Below are positions 14,683-24,900 of a stretch of DNA of 29,800 nt, piece by piece. A program made the translations under genes and the position numbers. The stretch is from assembly GCA_002422395.1 (NCBI GenBank), contig DIUY01000003.1, positions 1-29,800 on the forward strand, written 5' to 3'. The DNA comes from Methylococcaceae bacterium UBA6146 (GTDB lineage Bacteria > Pseudomonadota > Gammaproteobacteria > Methylococcales > Methylomonadaceae). The stretch's first letter is position 1, and each line of letters opens with the position of its first letter. The notes beneath the pieces were generated by a model. That model was not told where the DNA came from, searched no databases, and saw nothing but the letters and a program-made list of their open reading frames with translations.

Positions 14683-16569
14683 ATGGCTGAGACCCTATTT
14701 AAAAACCATGATATTTATGACGATGCCCTTAAGCGGCTATTAGATGATGTTGCTTGTTTGCGCACTGAAATCATTGCCAATTCACGCCAGCGCCTGGAAA
14801 AATACCAGGCTTATTACCGTTCGGGGGTGTTCAATAAAAGTGCCTTAAACCTTGCGCATTATTTGTCATTAAGGCAATTTGATTTGCGCCATTTGCAAGA
14901 CAGGTTGGCACAAGCCGGCTTGTCGTCGTTAGGCAGGTCTGAGGCGTCGGTGTTGTCCACCTTGGATGCGGTGATTGATGTGTTGAAGCGGGCGACTGAT
15001 GCGGAGTATCTGCCCGGCGATAAGAATCCTAGCGAGTCCGGTTTTAACCGGGGCCTGCAACTGCTGGATCAGCATAGCATCGAGCTGTTCGGGCCGTTCC
15101 ATGAAAATAGTAAGGTGCATGTAATGGTGACGCTGGCAACAGAAGCGGCATGGGACTATGGTCTGATATTGGCGTTGCTGGAAAAAGGCATGACCTGCGC
15201 GCGGATTAATTGTGCGCATGATGATCCGGCATTGTGGCACGGTATGATAAAAAATATCCGCCGCGCCGAAACGGAAACCGGCAAAATCTGCCGCATTCTG
15301 ATGGATTTGGCCGGCCATAAAATCCGCACCGGGGCGATTACGCCGGGGCCACCTGTCCATCATATCAAAGTAAAAAAAGATGTTTATGGTACGGTGGTAA
15401 TGCCTGGGCAGCTGATTTTGACGGCAAATGCGGACAAATGGCCTGAAAATGGGGGCGGGGACTTATTCAGCGTGTCTATTCCTGAGGTGTTGCACAAGCG
15501 GCTAGGTTGCGGAACTTGCTTGGGGTTTGTTGACACGCGCGGCAAACAACGGCTTTTGCAAGTGGAACGGCCTTTGTCTAATACCGAGTGGCTAGTCAGC
15601 TGCAATAAAAACAGTTACTTAGCTTCGGGTTGTGAGTTGGTGCCGCTTGAGCAAGGTAAGGTGGATGCGGAAACGGCGGATAAGTTTCATCTAGGTGCCT
15701 TTGTCGGCGAGCCGTTGGAAATACGCCTGTTTAAGAATGATTTATTGCTGCTGACTGAGAACGACATTGCCGGTGCGCCCGCAGAATATGATAAAAATGG
15801 CGCACTGGCAAAACCTGCGCAAATCGGTTGCACATTGTCTGCATTCAGCACTAAATTAAAAATTGGCCAGCCGGTCTGGATTGATGACGGCAAACTGGGC
15901 GCGGTTGTGGAAAACATTTTGCAAGCAGGCACGTTGTTGCGGGTCGTCCAGGCCCGCAGCAACGGTGTGCGCATCCAAAGCGACAAAGGCATCAATTTTC
16001 CTGACACCGACCTGGGATTGTCGCCGTTAAGCGAAAAGGATTTGACCGACCTTGACTTTGCCTGCACCCATGCTGATTTAATTGGTTTTTCGTTTGTCGA
16101 AACGTTGGCGGACATGGATTATTTAATGGCCGAATTGGCCAAACGCAATGCCACCGAGTTGCCCATTATTGCCAAAATAGAAACTAATACGGCGCTCAAA
16201 AACCTGCCGGACATTATTTTGGGGACGATAGGCAGACATAGTCTTGGCATCATGATTGCGCGGGGGGATTTGGCGGTTGAATTGGGCAGCGCAAGGCTTG
16301 CTGAAGTGCAAGAAGAATTGCTGTGGCTATGTGAAGCCGCCCATGTCCCAGTGATCTGGGCGACCCAAGTGTTGGAATCCATCGCGAAAAAAGGCGTCAG
16401 GTCACGGCCTGAATTCACCGATGCGGCAATGGCTGTCCGTGCCGAATGTGTGATGCTGAATAAAGGCCCGTATATTTTGGATGCGATAGAAGCGTTGGTG
16501 AATGTGATGATCCGCATGAAGGAGCATCAGCGGAAGAAGTTTTCCCGGTTGCGGGCATTGCATTGGTAA
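14683..16569 (+). CDS. Atypical pyruvate kinase family protein
   Basis: This 628-residue protein contains a pyruvate kinase barrel. CARINCAH (172-179) and MDLAGHKIRTG (207-217) match the ARLNFSHG and DLxGPKIRTG regions, giving Arg174, Asn176, Asp208 and Arg215. The catalytic Lys498/Glu500 are in IIAKIET, the metal Asp529 in ARGDLAVE, and Thr561 in WATQVLES. Differences from normal enzymes: an N-terminal helical extension of about 140 residues; Ser of FSHG changed to Ala; an enlarged B domain (about 220-410); MLNKGPY in place of MLSGETA; and no C-terminal allosteric domain, the chain ending about 30 residues past the barrel. It could be a constitutively active or specialised pyruvate kinase, or a repurposed paralogue. 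A terminator follows it. Confidence 0.75.
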   Translation: MAETLFKNHDIYDDALKRLLDDVACLRTEIIANSRQRLEKYQAYYRSGVFNKSALNLAHYLSLRQFDLRHLQDRLAQAGLSSLGRSEASVLSTLDAVIDVLKRATDAEYLPGDKNPSESGFNRGLQLLDQHSIELFGPFHENSKVHVMVTLATEAAWDYGLILALLEKGMTCARINCAHDDPALWHGMIKNIRRAETETGKICRILMDLAGHKIRTGAITPGPPVHHIKVKKDVYGTVVMPGQLILTANADKWPENGGGDLFSVSIPEVLHKRLGCGTCLGFVDTRGKQRLLQVERPLSNTEWLVSCNKNSYLASGCELVPLEQGKVDAETADKFHLGAFVGEPLEIRLFKNDLLLLTENDIAGAPAEYDKNGALAKPAQIGCTLSAFSTKLKIGQPVWIDDGKLGAVVENILQAGTLLRVVQARSNGVRIQSDKGINFPDTDLGLSPLSEKDLTDLDFACTHADLIGFSFVETLADMDYLMAELAKRNATELPIIAKIETNTALKNLPDIILGTIGRHSLGIMIARGDLAVELGSARLAEVQEELLWLCEAAHVPVIWATQVLESIAKKGVRSRPEFTDAAMAVRAECVMLNKGPYILDAIEALVNVMIRMKEHQRKKFSRLRALHW

Positions 16570-16591
16570 ATGGGCGATTGGTAGAACCCCC

Positions 16592-16630
16592 CTACCCAAG
16601 CGGAAATCGTGGGCAAGGGGTAGATTTTTT
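16592..16630 (+). terminator. Probable terminator of the pyruvate kinase-like gene
   Basis: CTACCC (16592-16597) pairs with GGGTAG (16618-16623), followed after one base by six T residues (16625-16630). It lies 23 bases past the stop codon. The 20-base loop makes it less ideal than the 8238-8263 terminator. Confidence 0.55.
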
Positions 16631-16637
16631 ATGGGTA

Positions 16638-16706
16638 ACGGTAAAACCGTAAGTGCCGCGTTACGACTGCCCGTCCTCCAAAGGACGCGCAGTCGTCGGC
16701 ACTCTG
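16638..16706. repeat. Large palindromic intergenic element
   Basis: A short hairpin ACGGT-AAA-ACCGT (16638-16650) is followed by a long interrupted stem: GTGCCG / CGGCAC (16653-16658, 16697-16702), CGACTGC / GCAGTCG (16664-16670, 16689-16695) and CGTCC / GGACG (16672-16676, 16683-16687), loop TCCAAA. The inner core CTGC-n-CGTCCT / AGGACG-n-GCAG recurs at 29660-29704, and TCGGCACTCTG (16696-16706) recurs inverted at 11346-11356. Confidence 0.65.
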
Positions 16707-16759
16707 TGCCACCCCCCGTTCACCAACTTATGGAAGTGATATGAAAGTGTGTGGCGGCG

Positions 16760-18877
16760 TTAGCGTTTGACTAAAAAGAGCGCGTCTTGTGCAGGCACCA
16801 CGACTTCATTTTCAACCGCTTGGCCGTTATTCACCTCCGGCGCTTGCAAACCTTTCAAATGTTTGTAAAGGCCTTTTTTTACCGCCACCGGCCAGGGAGT
16901 GTCGGTCATATTAAGCAGCACCAAGCCTTTTTCAAATTCACGCGACCAGCGTTCCGCACCGCCCGCATATAATTTAATGTTGTTTATTTCAGTTGTGCCG
17001 ACCTGTTCTGCGATACCGAAGATAGGTGCTGGGGAACCGTCAGCGGTAAAGCTTATACGGTAGGTGCGCAATGTCGAATCGGCCAGCACCGTAATGGGTG
17101 TGTCGCGTTTGTTGGCTTTGGCGGCGCCGCTGATAGCAATCATCCTTGGCACACGTTCGAAGGTTTGGCCGGCATAATGCCAAGTGTCATCGCCCCGCGC
17201 TTGGAATTCCACAGTGTATTGCCGATTTTTCTGCAAAGTCTTAAGGCCGCCTTGTTTAGGCGCAAGTTGCACACCAAACCACATGGTTTCGGGCAAAATG
17301 CCGGCGGGTATGCTTTTTACCTGAGCCGAAAATGTGTTCGCGGCTTGTTTGTGTTCGGCATTAAAACCGCTGGTGACATTCCACTGCCATGCTGATTTGG
17401 CCAACAAATCGGTTTTATCGAGGCCACTAAGGTCTTGTTGTGCGGCGCTTATTGGACGGCCTAGCCACTGCCAGTCATTTAAGTCGCCGCCATGATATTC
17501 ATCCCAACTAAAAACTCCCATTTGCTCATTCTTTTCTTCGCTGTCGCCTTTCTTGCCGACCTTGGGGTTTGCCGGGTCAAACTTAATGTTTTTCAAGGAA
17601 GCAAAAGAGTGTGGCATACCGGTCAGACAGGCTGCCGCAAGCCCCACCCTAAACCGAAAGTCTGTTTTTCGGCCATCAGGTAATCGGGCATTGGCAAAAG
17701 TGGTAGTGGGGGTTTTAGTGAATGGGTAGCTCAGGCGCGGTAACACTTCGGCGTTTTCTGCCCATAAACGCAGATGAAAAAAGGCCGGCGAGAAACGGTC
17801 GAAATGATTGGCGGCAGGAAAAGATTCCATTTGGATACCGTTTAAGTATTGCCAGCCACGGATACCAAAAGCGGCGTCGTTGCTGTCGGCCTGGATGATT
17901 TTATCCGGCCCCAATTGCTTGCGGAGTTCACGAAAGAATACCCGTCCGCCCAAACCAAAGCTGTTCACGCCATCAATATAGCCATAATCGGCGACCAAAT
18001 CGTTGTTGATGTCCATGGGGTTTTCTGCGGGATAGCCCCAGGTCCAGCGTGCCACATCAAATTCCACGCCATTGGCATCCGCTGCGCCTAGCCGTTGGGC
18101 AATGTGGCGGGCAAACCATTCGGCGCCTGTCAAGTTACCTGCTCCCCCTCTGGGGCTGTGAAGGCTTAAGTTGACCTGCCATTGCCGTGTCCAGAACATC
18201 ATGTGGGCGGCGACAATGGCTTTTCCTGCCTTGAACGATAACGGCTTGCTGCCCCATTGGCCACGTTTGACGATCAAATTCCGCCCCTTCATGGCTTCAA
18301 CAAGCACATGCTCCGCTTGCGACCAGTCGGGTTTGCCGGTGCTGTCGAGCGCGTAAATAATCAGCGCAAAGGGCGCTTTTTTATTGGTACGTTGGACAGC
18401 GTTGTTATTTTTTGCGATAAGTTTTGGGTCTTTGACAATAATAGCGGTGTCTTGCGCTGTAATGTCATGCGTTAATACAGTGCCTGCTTTGTACAGCAAA
18501 TGTCCTGGCCACACTTTTTCGTAGTCCAGCATTGGAATGCCGCCATAAGCATCCTGAAAGGTGACGATTTTATCTGGCCAGCGTTTGTGGATGATACCGG
18601 CCGCTTCATCGGGACGCGCGGCATGGATTAACGGGAAGGGGGCTTGTTCATCCAAGCGTTTTTTGAACGCTTCACTGCCAGGCTTAAGATTGTCAAATGC
18701 CCGAAAAGTCATGGGAATAGGATAGTTAGAGGGTGGCTGTACCGGCTTGGCCGCAATATCAATAAAACAAAATGCACCCGTTAACAGCAATAACATACGC
18801 ATTTGTGTTTTTACAGGGCGCGGGCAATTGCCACCATATCGTTTTGTTGTGGTTAGGGTTTTAAACGTCGGTATCAT
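16760..18877 (-). CDS. Secreted glycoside-hydrolase-like protein
   Basis: This protein of up to 705 residues has a membrane-export signal beginning at Met26 (MRMLLLLTGAFCF, cleavage near DIAAK), so the true start may be 18802 and not 18877; neither has a good ribosome site. The body looks like a TIM-barrel glycosidase: WTRQWQVNLSLHS, an acidic strand end NGVEFDVARWTWGYP, DYGYIDGVNSFGLGGR, KIIQADSNDAAFG and GIQMESFP, with Asp/Glu at strand ends as catalytic candidates. The C-terminal part (about 480-660) resembles a beta-sandwich carbohydrate-binding domain (YTVEFQARGDDTWHYAG, ADSTLRTYRISFTADGSP). I cannot assign a CAZy family; one of the hypothetical GHL groups is likely. Its place behind sulfotransferases and glycosyltransferases suggests trimming or turnover of the same glycan. 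Confidence 0.55.
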   Translation of the reverse strand: MIPTFKTLTTTKRYGGNCPRPVKTQMRMLLLLTGAFCFIDIAAKPVQPPSNYPIPMTFRAFDNLKPGSEAFKKRLDEQAPFPLIHAARPDEAAGIIHKRWPDKIVTFQDAYGGIPMLDYEKVWPGHLLYKAGTVLTHDITAQDTAIIVKDPKLIAKNNNAVQRTNKKAPFALIIYALDSTGKPDWSQAEHVLVEAMKGRNLIVKRGQWGSKPLSFKAGKAIVAAHMMFWTRQWQVNLSLHSPRGGAGNLTGAEWFARHIAQRLGAADANGVEFDVARWTWGYPAENPMDINNDLVADYGYIDGVNSFGLGGRVFFRELRKQLGPDKIIQADSNDAAFGIRGWQYLNGIQMESFPAANHFDRFSPAFFHLRLWAENAEVLPRLSYPFTKTPTTTFANARLPDGRKTDFRFRVGLAAACLTGMPHSFASLKNIKFDPANPKVGKKGDSEEKNEQMGVFSWDEYHGGDLNDWQWLGRPISAAQQDLSGLDKTDLLAKSAWQWNVTSGFNAEHKQAANTFSAQVKSIPAGILPETMWFGVQLAPKQGGLKTLQKNRQYTVEFQARGDDTWHYAGQTFERVPRMIAISGAAKANKRDTPITVLADSTLRTYRISFTADGSPAPIFGIAEQVGTTEINNIKLYAGGAERWSREFEKGLVLLNMTDTPWPVAVKKGLYKHLKGLQAPEVNNGQAVENEVVVPAQDALFLVKR

Positions 18878-18979
18878 AAGGATAGTCTCATAAGGGTACG
18901 GAAATTAACTATAAAACGAGTCGAAAATAAATTCTGACTCGCTTCGGATAGCTGTTGCGGAATGACTCAGCGGATTCAA

Positions 18980-19028
18980 CCCATAAACTGCGCCACCCAG
19001 AATTATGGCTTATCCTGGGTTATGGGCG
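18980..19028. repeat. Nested palindrome between the sulfotransferase and hydrolase genes
   Basis: ACCCAG (18995-19000) pairs with CTGGGT (19015-19020); the stem can be extended either by CCCATA (18980-18985) with TATGGG (19021-19026) or by CGCC (18991-18994) with GGCG (19025-19028). It lies about 45 bases past the end of the sulfotransferase gene on the minus strand and could be a transcript-end or processing structure. Confidence 0.45.
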
Positions 19029-19070
19029 AATTTAGAATACCGTTTGTCCGTGCCCAAATATGACCGCTTT

Positions 19071-20159
19071 TCAGGCATTGCTTTCGGTTAACGCTTCATT
19101 TTCAGCCACAAGCTTAAGACGTAGAGCATGCATCCAATCGGCCACTTCCTGCGGGGGCATTTGTGGGTTCCATCGCGCCACGTAGTCAAGGCCCAGTTGT
19201 TCGGCTAGCCATTGCAAATCTTGGGGGCGATATTGGAAAAGATCGTTCTCTGAGTGGATGACTGGGCCTTCATCAATATGTGGCTCATTGAAGGACGCCC
19301 CCATTCTTCTCTCCACCCAGTCAATATCAGCCTGTCTAGCTTCAAGCCGCTGTTCGACGGCGGCCCAGGAGAAGCGTATTTTGCTGCCGCGAAGCGTCGC
19401 TATGCGGCTATTAAGCAAGTCATTCCCCTTGCCCCTGATAGCTGTTGTGCCGCCGGCACTAAAACCTGGCCCGTATTTGTGATAGGTGTAGATAAATGCC
19501 AGCGCTTCCCGCGAAAAACTATCGTTGGCCCTTTTAATTGCAGTGACGGGGAAATCGATACCCAGCCGTGTACAAAAGTCCTGCACCACACAACCGTTAG
19601 TGAATGTGGCCGGGTCGAACTTCCATAGCTGCACGTTATCCTTACCAAAAACTTCATCAAATTTTCTAAGTTCTTTACGATATTTTGGATATAAATTGTT
19701 ATGGGAAAAATCCAATAAAGGGTTGCTCCGTTTGGTTTTTTCCTGAAACGCGCTTTCCATATAACTTTTCGGCGACCTGACATAACCGACCGCTAATATT
19801 TCATCCACGCGGCTTAACAACAAATCGCGGAATTTTTGCAGCGCATCCGTTCCTATAGCTGATGAGCACAATACTTCAGCGGAAATGATTAAGTTTCTGG
19901 CATCGGTGTCCAGCTGTTTTAGTAAGGCTTGTTCTGCTGCCTCTTTCTTTTTTGCCAGTCTATTTTGGTTGATGCCGACCCTTTGAAGATGTCTGGGGTT
20001 CTCTTCAAGAAGGGTGCTTATCACTCGGCTATGGTTGGCTAAGTTCTCATCAATATCCAGATATTTCCACTCTGGGGTATCCAATTGCCGCCAAAATGAA
20101 TGCTGAATGGATGAGGAACCTGTCTTGTGCATACCAAAATGCACCACACATCGTTTCAT
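19071..20159 (-). CDS. Sulfotransferase family protein 1
   Basis: This 362-residue cytoplasmic protein should transfer sulfate from PAPS to a sugar or other acceptor. The PAPS 5'-phosphosulfate loop is HFGMHKTGSSSIQHSF (7-22). The 3'-phosphate region is likely VGYVRSPKSYMESAF (about 123-137), with Arg and Ser in the expected order. The C-terminal third (KFDEVFGKDNVQLWKF onward) has the usual strand-helix layout, and the last 25 residues are a charged helix. It starts after AGGAGA at good spacing. It is third of three sulfotransferases in a row, 55 bases after the second, and is clearly different in sequence from its neighbours. The acceptor is unknown; neighbours point to a surface polysaccharide. 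Confidence 0.82.
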   Translation of the reverse strand: MKRCVVHFGMHKTGSSSIQHSFWRQLDTPEWKYLDIDENLANHSRVISTLLEENPRHLQRVGINQNRLAKKKEAAEQALLKQLDTDARNLIISAEVLCSSAIGTDALQKFRDLLLSRVDEILAVGYVRSPKSYMESAFQEKTKRSNPLLDFSHNNLYPKYRKELRKFDEVFGKDNVQLWKFDPATFTNGCVVQDFCTRLGIDFPVTAIKRANDSFSREALAFIYTYHKYGPGFSAGGTTAIRGKGNDLLNSRIATLRGSKIRFSWAAVEQRLEARQADIDWVERRMGASFNEPHIDEGPVIHSENDLFQYRPQDLQWLAEQLGLDYVARWNPQMPPQEVADWMHALRLKLVAENEALTESNA

Positions 20160-20214
20160 TAAACTTTCTCCTGGATGGGTTTTTGTTGCTGAATATTATC
20201 CAACATATTATTTT

Positions 20215-21042
20215 TTAATGTGATTTCCATGAAGGGTGGCTTAGATCGCGATTATAAAGTTCTTCGTAAACGGGCTTTAACTTGCGCAAGGCAATTTTTT
20301 CCCATTGCTCTGGCATGGCGAACTCTTTAGTCTTATTGACTTTAGTGACTGCCGCGTCCGCTTTAAATTCAATATGTTTGATGTGGAGAAATTTTTCTAT
20401 GTTCCAGAGCGACCCTTGAGGAAAAGCAATAAAATCTTCAAGATAAAACAGTTTTACATTTTCTTTGCCAAAGACGCTGACCAAGCGGTCGTAATTGGCC
20501 ACATAGCGGGTGTTTTCCCAAAACCATGCTTTGTTAATCATGCGCCTGAATTCAGCGACATCAATATTATCAACACGGTGTTCATCGCCAATAAATTTAT
20601 ATTGGAATTTGACGTGCGACCATAGCCTTGCCAGAGGATCCCTTAGCGTATACATCACTTTGACGTCGTTAGCGGCTTTTTGTATCTGCTCAAGTGACTT
20701 TTCTGGCAGCAGCGAGTACTGGTTTGAGAAGTCCGCGCAATACGCTTTTTTGGGTACACCGTCAAATAGGGCACAATACCAGTCATTGTTTAGCTCTTCG
20801 GGCAGGGCGTATCTTTTGTACCAATTGACCAAGCTTTCATCGCCACCCCTCGCAATCACCCGGTCAAGTTTTTCCAGCCTTTTTGGATGGTCCAGCTTAT
20901 GCCCCAGTTCGTTGATATGGGAAAAATAATGGATTTCTTTTTCTGGCGTAAAGCGGATGTGCGGGTGTGTTTCAAGTTGTTTGTATAACCACGTCGTGCC
21001 AGCTTTCATGGCGCCGGCACCAATCAATAACTTTTCGAGCAT
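20215..21042 (-). CDS. Sulfotransferase family protein 2
   Basis: This 275-residue protein is a compact sulfotransferase. The 5'-PSB loop is GAMKAGTTWLYKQLETHP and the 3'-phosphate motif is YTLRDPLARLWSHVKFQYKF, the latter a close match to the RDPxxRxxSxY/F pattern; the PEKEIHYFS segment is typical of bacterial and heparan-type enzymes. The start is set at ATG 21042, because AAGGTGG lies five bases before it; an in-frame GTG at 21051 is inside that site. The stop of the preceding sulfotransferase is only 15 bases upstream, so the two are surely co-transcribed. All expected PAPS-binding residues are visible. Confidence 0.88.
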   Translation of the reverse strand: MLEKLLIGAGAMKAGTTWLYKQLETHPHIRFTPEKEIHYFSHINELGHKLDHPKRLEKLDRVIARGGDESLVNWYKRYALPEELNNDWYCALFDGVPKKAYCADFSNQYSLLPEKSLEQIQKAANDVKVMYTLRDPLARLWSHVKFQYKFIGDEHRVDNIDVAEFRRMINKAWFWENTRYVANYDRLVSVFGKENVKLFYLEDFIAFPQGSLWNIEKFLHIKHIEFKADAAVTKVNKTKEFAMPEQWEKIALRKLKPVYEELYNRDLSHPSWKSH

Positions 21043-21057
21043 TATTTCCACCTTAAA

Positions 21058-21924
21058 TCAGGCGGCGCAGAAGCCGTCGCCAAAAATTTTGTCTAAGTAC
21101 GCCTGATTTTTTGAATACCGTGCCTCAAGCAATGACAAGGTGCTTTTAGACAGGTCACGGGTTTCATCTAGCGCGTTTATTTTTGTGTCCACTATTTTTT
21201 TATACTGCGGCAAGGCCAGCTCAACCTCTAAAAAATCGGATAATTTTTCTGCTGTCTCTTCAACGGCGCCAAACACCCCGTCGTAACTTAACATTAATAC
21301 GGATTTGAAGTGTCTTTGGTAATTGCCCAATGCCGTTTCGTAGTCATTAAAGGCGTCTTGGACCCTTAGCCACTCGCCGCCATTATTTAATGTCGCCAGC
21401 ATTTGTTCCTCAAACACAGCCATATCCGCATCAGGTATGCCGAGCATCAATAGCTTGAATGCGGAAACAAACCGCTTTGCGGGGTTGCGTGCCAGCAAAA
21501 TGATTTTGGCGTCCTCGCCGACCACCTCCCGCATCTTACAGATGCCCTTGTCAGGAAGGATCATATATTCAGGCGTGATTTCACCGAGCAACTCGTTCCC
21601 TTGGATACAAGGCCGAAAAAGCTCCAAATATTTGATATTTTCAACTTTTTTTGTGGCCAACAGAAAGTTTGCCCGCAGTTCATTTTTATAGCGTTTAGTG
21701 ATGAAGCCAAAATTTTTGGCCTTAACAATCTGTTCCACTTCCCGGTTTAGCTGGTTTACCGAAAAATGGCGCAAGACATTTTCATTGCGCACACCAAATA
21801 ACGTATCAAAATAATGCAGTTCCTTAACAGGGTTCATGTAGATGGGGGTGCATTGGTCCAATACCCTGTGCAGCAGCGTTGAACCTGCACGTTGTGAGCC
21901 AATGCCGATAACAAATTTTGTCAT
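21058..21924 (-). CDS. Sulfotransferase family protein 3
   Basis: This 288-residue protein carries the PSB loop GSQRAGSTLLHRVLDQC (8-24), the VKELHYFDTL acceptor-side segment, GEITPEYMILPD, and the 3'-phosphate motif ILLARNPAKRFVSAFKL. The EITPxY and RNPxxRxxSxF arrangement matches heparan/chondroitin-type sulfotransferase folds. Its ATG shares one base with the stop codon of the giant glycosyltransferase upstream (TAATG), so translation is coupled and the sulfotransferase very likely acts on the product of that protein. AGGA precedes the ATG by about 10 bases. It is similar in length to sulfotransferase 2 but differs in most positions, which suggests distinct acceptor sites more than recent duplication. 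Confidence 0.88.
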   Translation of the reverse strand: MTKFVIGIGSQRAGSTLLHRVLDQCTPIYMNPVKELHYFDTLFGVRNENVLRHFSVNQLNREVEQIVKAKNFGFITKRYKNELRANFLLATKKVENIKYLELFRPCIQGNELLGEITPEYMILPDKGICKMREVVGEDAKIILLARNPAKRFVSAFKLLMLGIPDADMAVFEEQMLATLNNGGEWLRVQDAFNDYETALGNYQRHFKSVLMLSYDGVFGAVEETAEKLSDFLEVELALPQYKKIVDTKINALDETRDLSKSTLSLLEARYSKNQAYLDKIFGDGFCAA

Positions 21925-24900
21925 TATTGCGTATCCTGTGTGGAATAAATGTCAGCTAGTTCTTGCACTTGCTCTGCAACGCGCCTGAGTTTGGGCGGGT
22001 TTGCAAGCGCCTTAAATTGCGCGGGGTTATTGTTGATTTTCTGTAGGCAGTCAGTTAGCGCTTGCAAGGTGGGTTCCACCACAAAACCTGATTGGCCTTC
22101 CAGCACATCTTCGCCGATGCCACCCATGTTGCTGGCAACTACCCAGCAGCCACAGGCTGCGGCTTCGCGGGTGACTAGGCCATAGCTTTCCGGCCAAGTC
22201 GAGGGCGCCATCAACACGTCAATTTGCCGATAAAGGTCAACGACACGCGTCTGGCTAAGCCGGCCAATAAATGTCACCGGCACTTTGCCCCAATAGGATT
22301 GCAGTTGATAGCCCTCATCTTGGGAGTGGTCAACAATGAGCATTTCAATGTTTTTAGGTTGTAGTGCGGTGACCGCCTTTTTTAACAAGAAATAGCCCTT
22401 ATGTTCCGCCATGCCACCGACATGGCCGCAAACGACTTTATCGGTATAAGCCGTGTCTTTGGGTTGCCAGGCAATGCTTTCAGAAATGCCGTTTTTGTTG
22501 ACTTGTATTTGGGTAATGTCATTTTTACGGTAAATGTTGGCGAAACAATTGGACACGGTTAGCACTTTGTAGGCACTGTGCAACAGGATCTTCAGATACA
22601 GGATGCGTTCCATAGATTCGATAAACGATACATGGGAAGGCGGCGTATAAGCCTCGTAAGGGTCGGGGTGGCCTTCTGGATAAACAGTGTTGTCGGCGTC
22701 AACAAGAAACTGGTAGTCAGAAATCCACCACGCATCGTGGACCGTGACAATATAAGGTATTTTTGCTTTGATGGCCGCCTCCACCACGGCGCAGGTCAAA
22801 CGTTGGATGCAGTGGAAGTGGATCAGCTCAGGTTGCTCCACCGCCAGGTACTCGCTGAATAACTCACCCATCTTGTCATCAGAGCAATGCCAATCCATGT
22901 GTTCACGCCAGAGTATGGTTGACCTATAAACCCGTGCCTGTTGATGGTTGTAAACTGACATTTGGTAGGGCGGTTTGTGGTCGGAATCGGAGGTGAACAC
23001 GCTCAGTTCAAATTTGTCTTGATAGGATTTTTGCAGCAAATCAAAATTATCCGCGATCACCCGCGTAGCCCCGCCTATTGATTGGGGAGGGAAAAACACG
23101 TTGACCAAGGCAATTTTTTTACGCTTGGTTTGGTTAACAGGCTGGGCCGCGCTTAAGGCCTGTGCCAGTACTGTGTCGATGTTTATGGATAAGGCATCAA
23201 TGCTGTATTCGGACTGGGTCCGGGCGAGCGCTTTTGCGGCCATTGCGTGGCGTTGTTCTGGATTCTCAACCAAAGATTTTAAGTGCTGGTACCAGTCTTC
23301 AGCGGTGCTTGCCAGCAGGCCGTCTTCACCTTGTTTGATGACATCACGGTAATTGGCTGTGCTGCTCATCACTGAAGGGAGGCCGAGGCAAGCAGCCTCA
23401 AACCATTTTAATTCGCTTTTACAGCCATTAATGTCGTCATCATGCAATACGGCAAGATTTATGTCGGCACGTTCCAGTAGCGACCAATAGGTTCTTATGC
23501 TCTTGACCGGCGGCATTTGCTTAATGCGGTTTTCATACCGTTTTAAGAAGGCCGAGGGTAGTTTGAGGTAACCGGCGATCATCAGGTTGGTTTGTGGGAA
23601 TTCCGCCAAAATACGGTCTAAGGCCGGTAAGGCAAGGTCGATAAAATCACTGTTATGCGCCATGGTGCCGCTGCCATAGAAAATATCAACCGTTGTTTTG
23701 CCGGTGTCCAACGGTTTGTGCTTAAAGGTGTTGAGGGAGTCTATGCCGTTACGATGGACAAAACACTGTTTGCCAAACACGATGTCCTGTAGCTTGTCGG
23801 CCAGCAATTGTGTTGAAGCAATACCAAACCGGCAGTAGCGGGCGGCGGCGTTAAACGAAGCCATGCCTTTTAAGATATGGTTATAGAGGTTCAAATCGAG
23901 GTAACCCCCATACGTTTCTATGGCTGGCGGGTAGGCCGTGTCAAACAATAAGTCGTCAATTTCATAAAGCGAGAGTTTGCCGGTCGCATTGACCTGTGCG
24001 ATGGCCTTAAGCACCGCCGGTTCGGCCGGCACCCGATAAAAAATCACGACATCATGGAATGCCAGGGCATTTTGTTCTTTGGCCAAGTCCGTCCAAGAAA
24101 TGGTGGTGACTTTTTTGCCGGCGCGTTCAAGTTGCTCAACTTTCTGGTCTATCCGGTAACGGATACATTGCGGGATGTGCATGTCGCCGACAATCAATAT
24201 CCGATTTAGATTGCAGCTGCCTATCGTGTCGGGGTTTTTGCTGACGCCATAAACACGCAGATAGGTGGTGTAAATAAAAGACGAGACTTCTGCCATTTTG
24301 GCAATCAAACTGTCCCGCTTATTTACTATTGCCAAGACTTCCAATGTGCCTTGCTGTTTCATCCAATACTGATGGATAAGATTGTCCAGCGGGTCATAGA
24401 TGAAATTGATTTCGGGGTTTTTTTCTATCCCATTAACAATGGATTCAATCACAAATTTTGGGTCGGAGGATAATTTTTTACAATTCTCCAGATTGGAAAA
24501 CCACCATCGGCTAACGATCCCCTTATTGATGACGGCCTCTTTGTAGTGGGCCGCAGCGGTCTCATAATCCCGTTGTTCAAAATAGGTGTTGCCTAATAGC
24601 TCAAGGACTTCCGCACGTTTTTCAAAGGCCAGGCAGATTTTCAGAAAGGTTCTGGCTGCCTCCACGTCATGGCTTATCAGTTTGTTCTTGGCAAGTTCAA
24701 GATAGTGGTTTGCATTGGTCGTGTCATTTGTGCTGATACGCAAGGGGTAACTGACCCGCCCTGCCAGGAGATTGTTAAAATCATTGGCGGTAAGGTCTAT
24801 GCCAAATTTGGCGTTGATGTCGACAAGTTTTTTAAAGCTAAAAACTTTAGATTTGTCGTTGGGGACGGGTTCAAGTTCAGTGTCGGCTTCTTTGGCTTTT

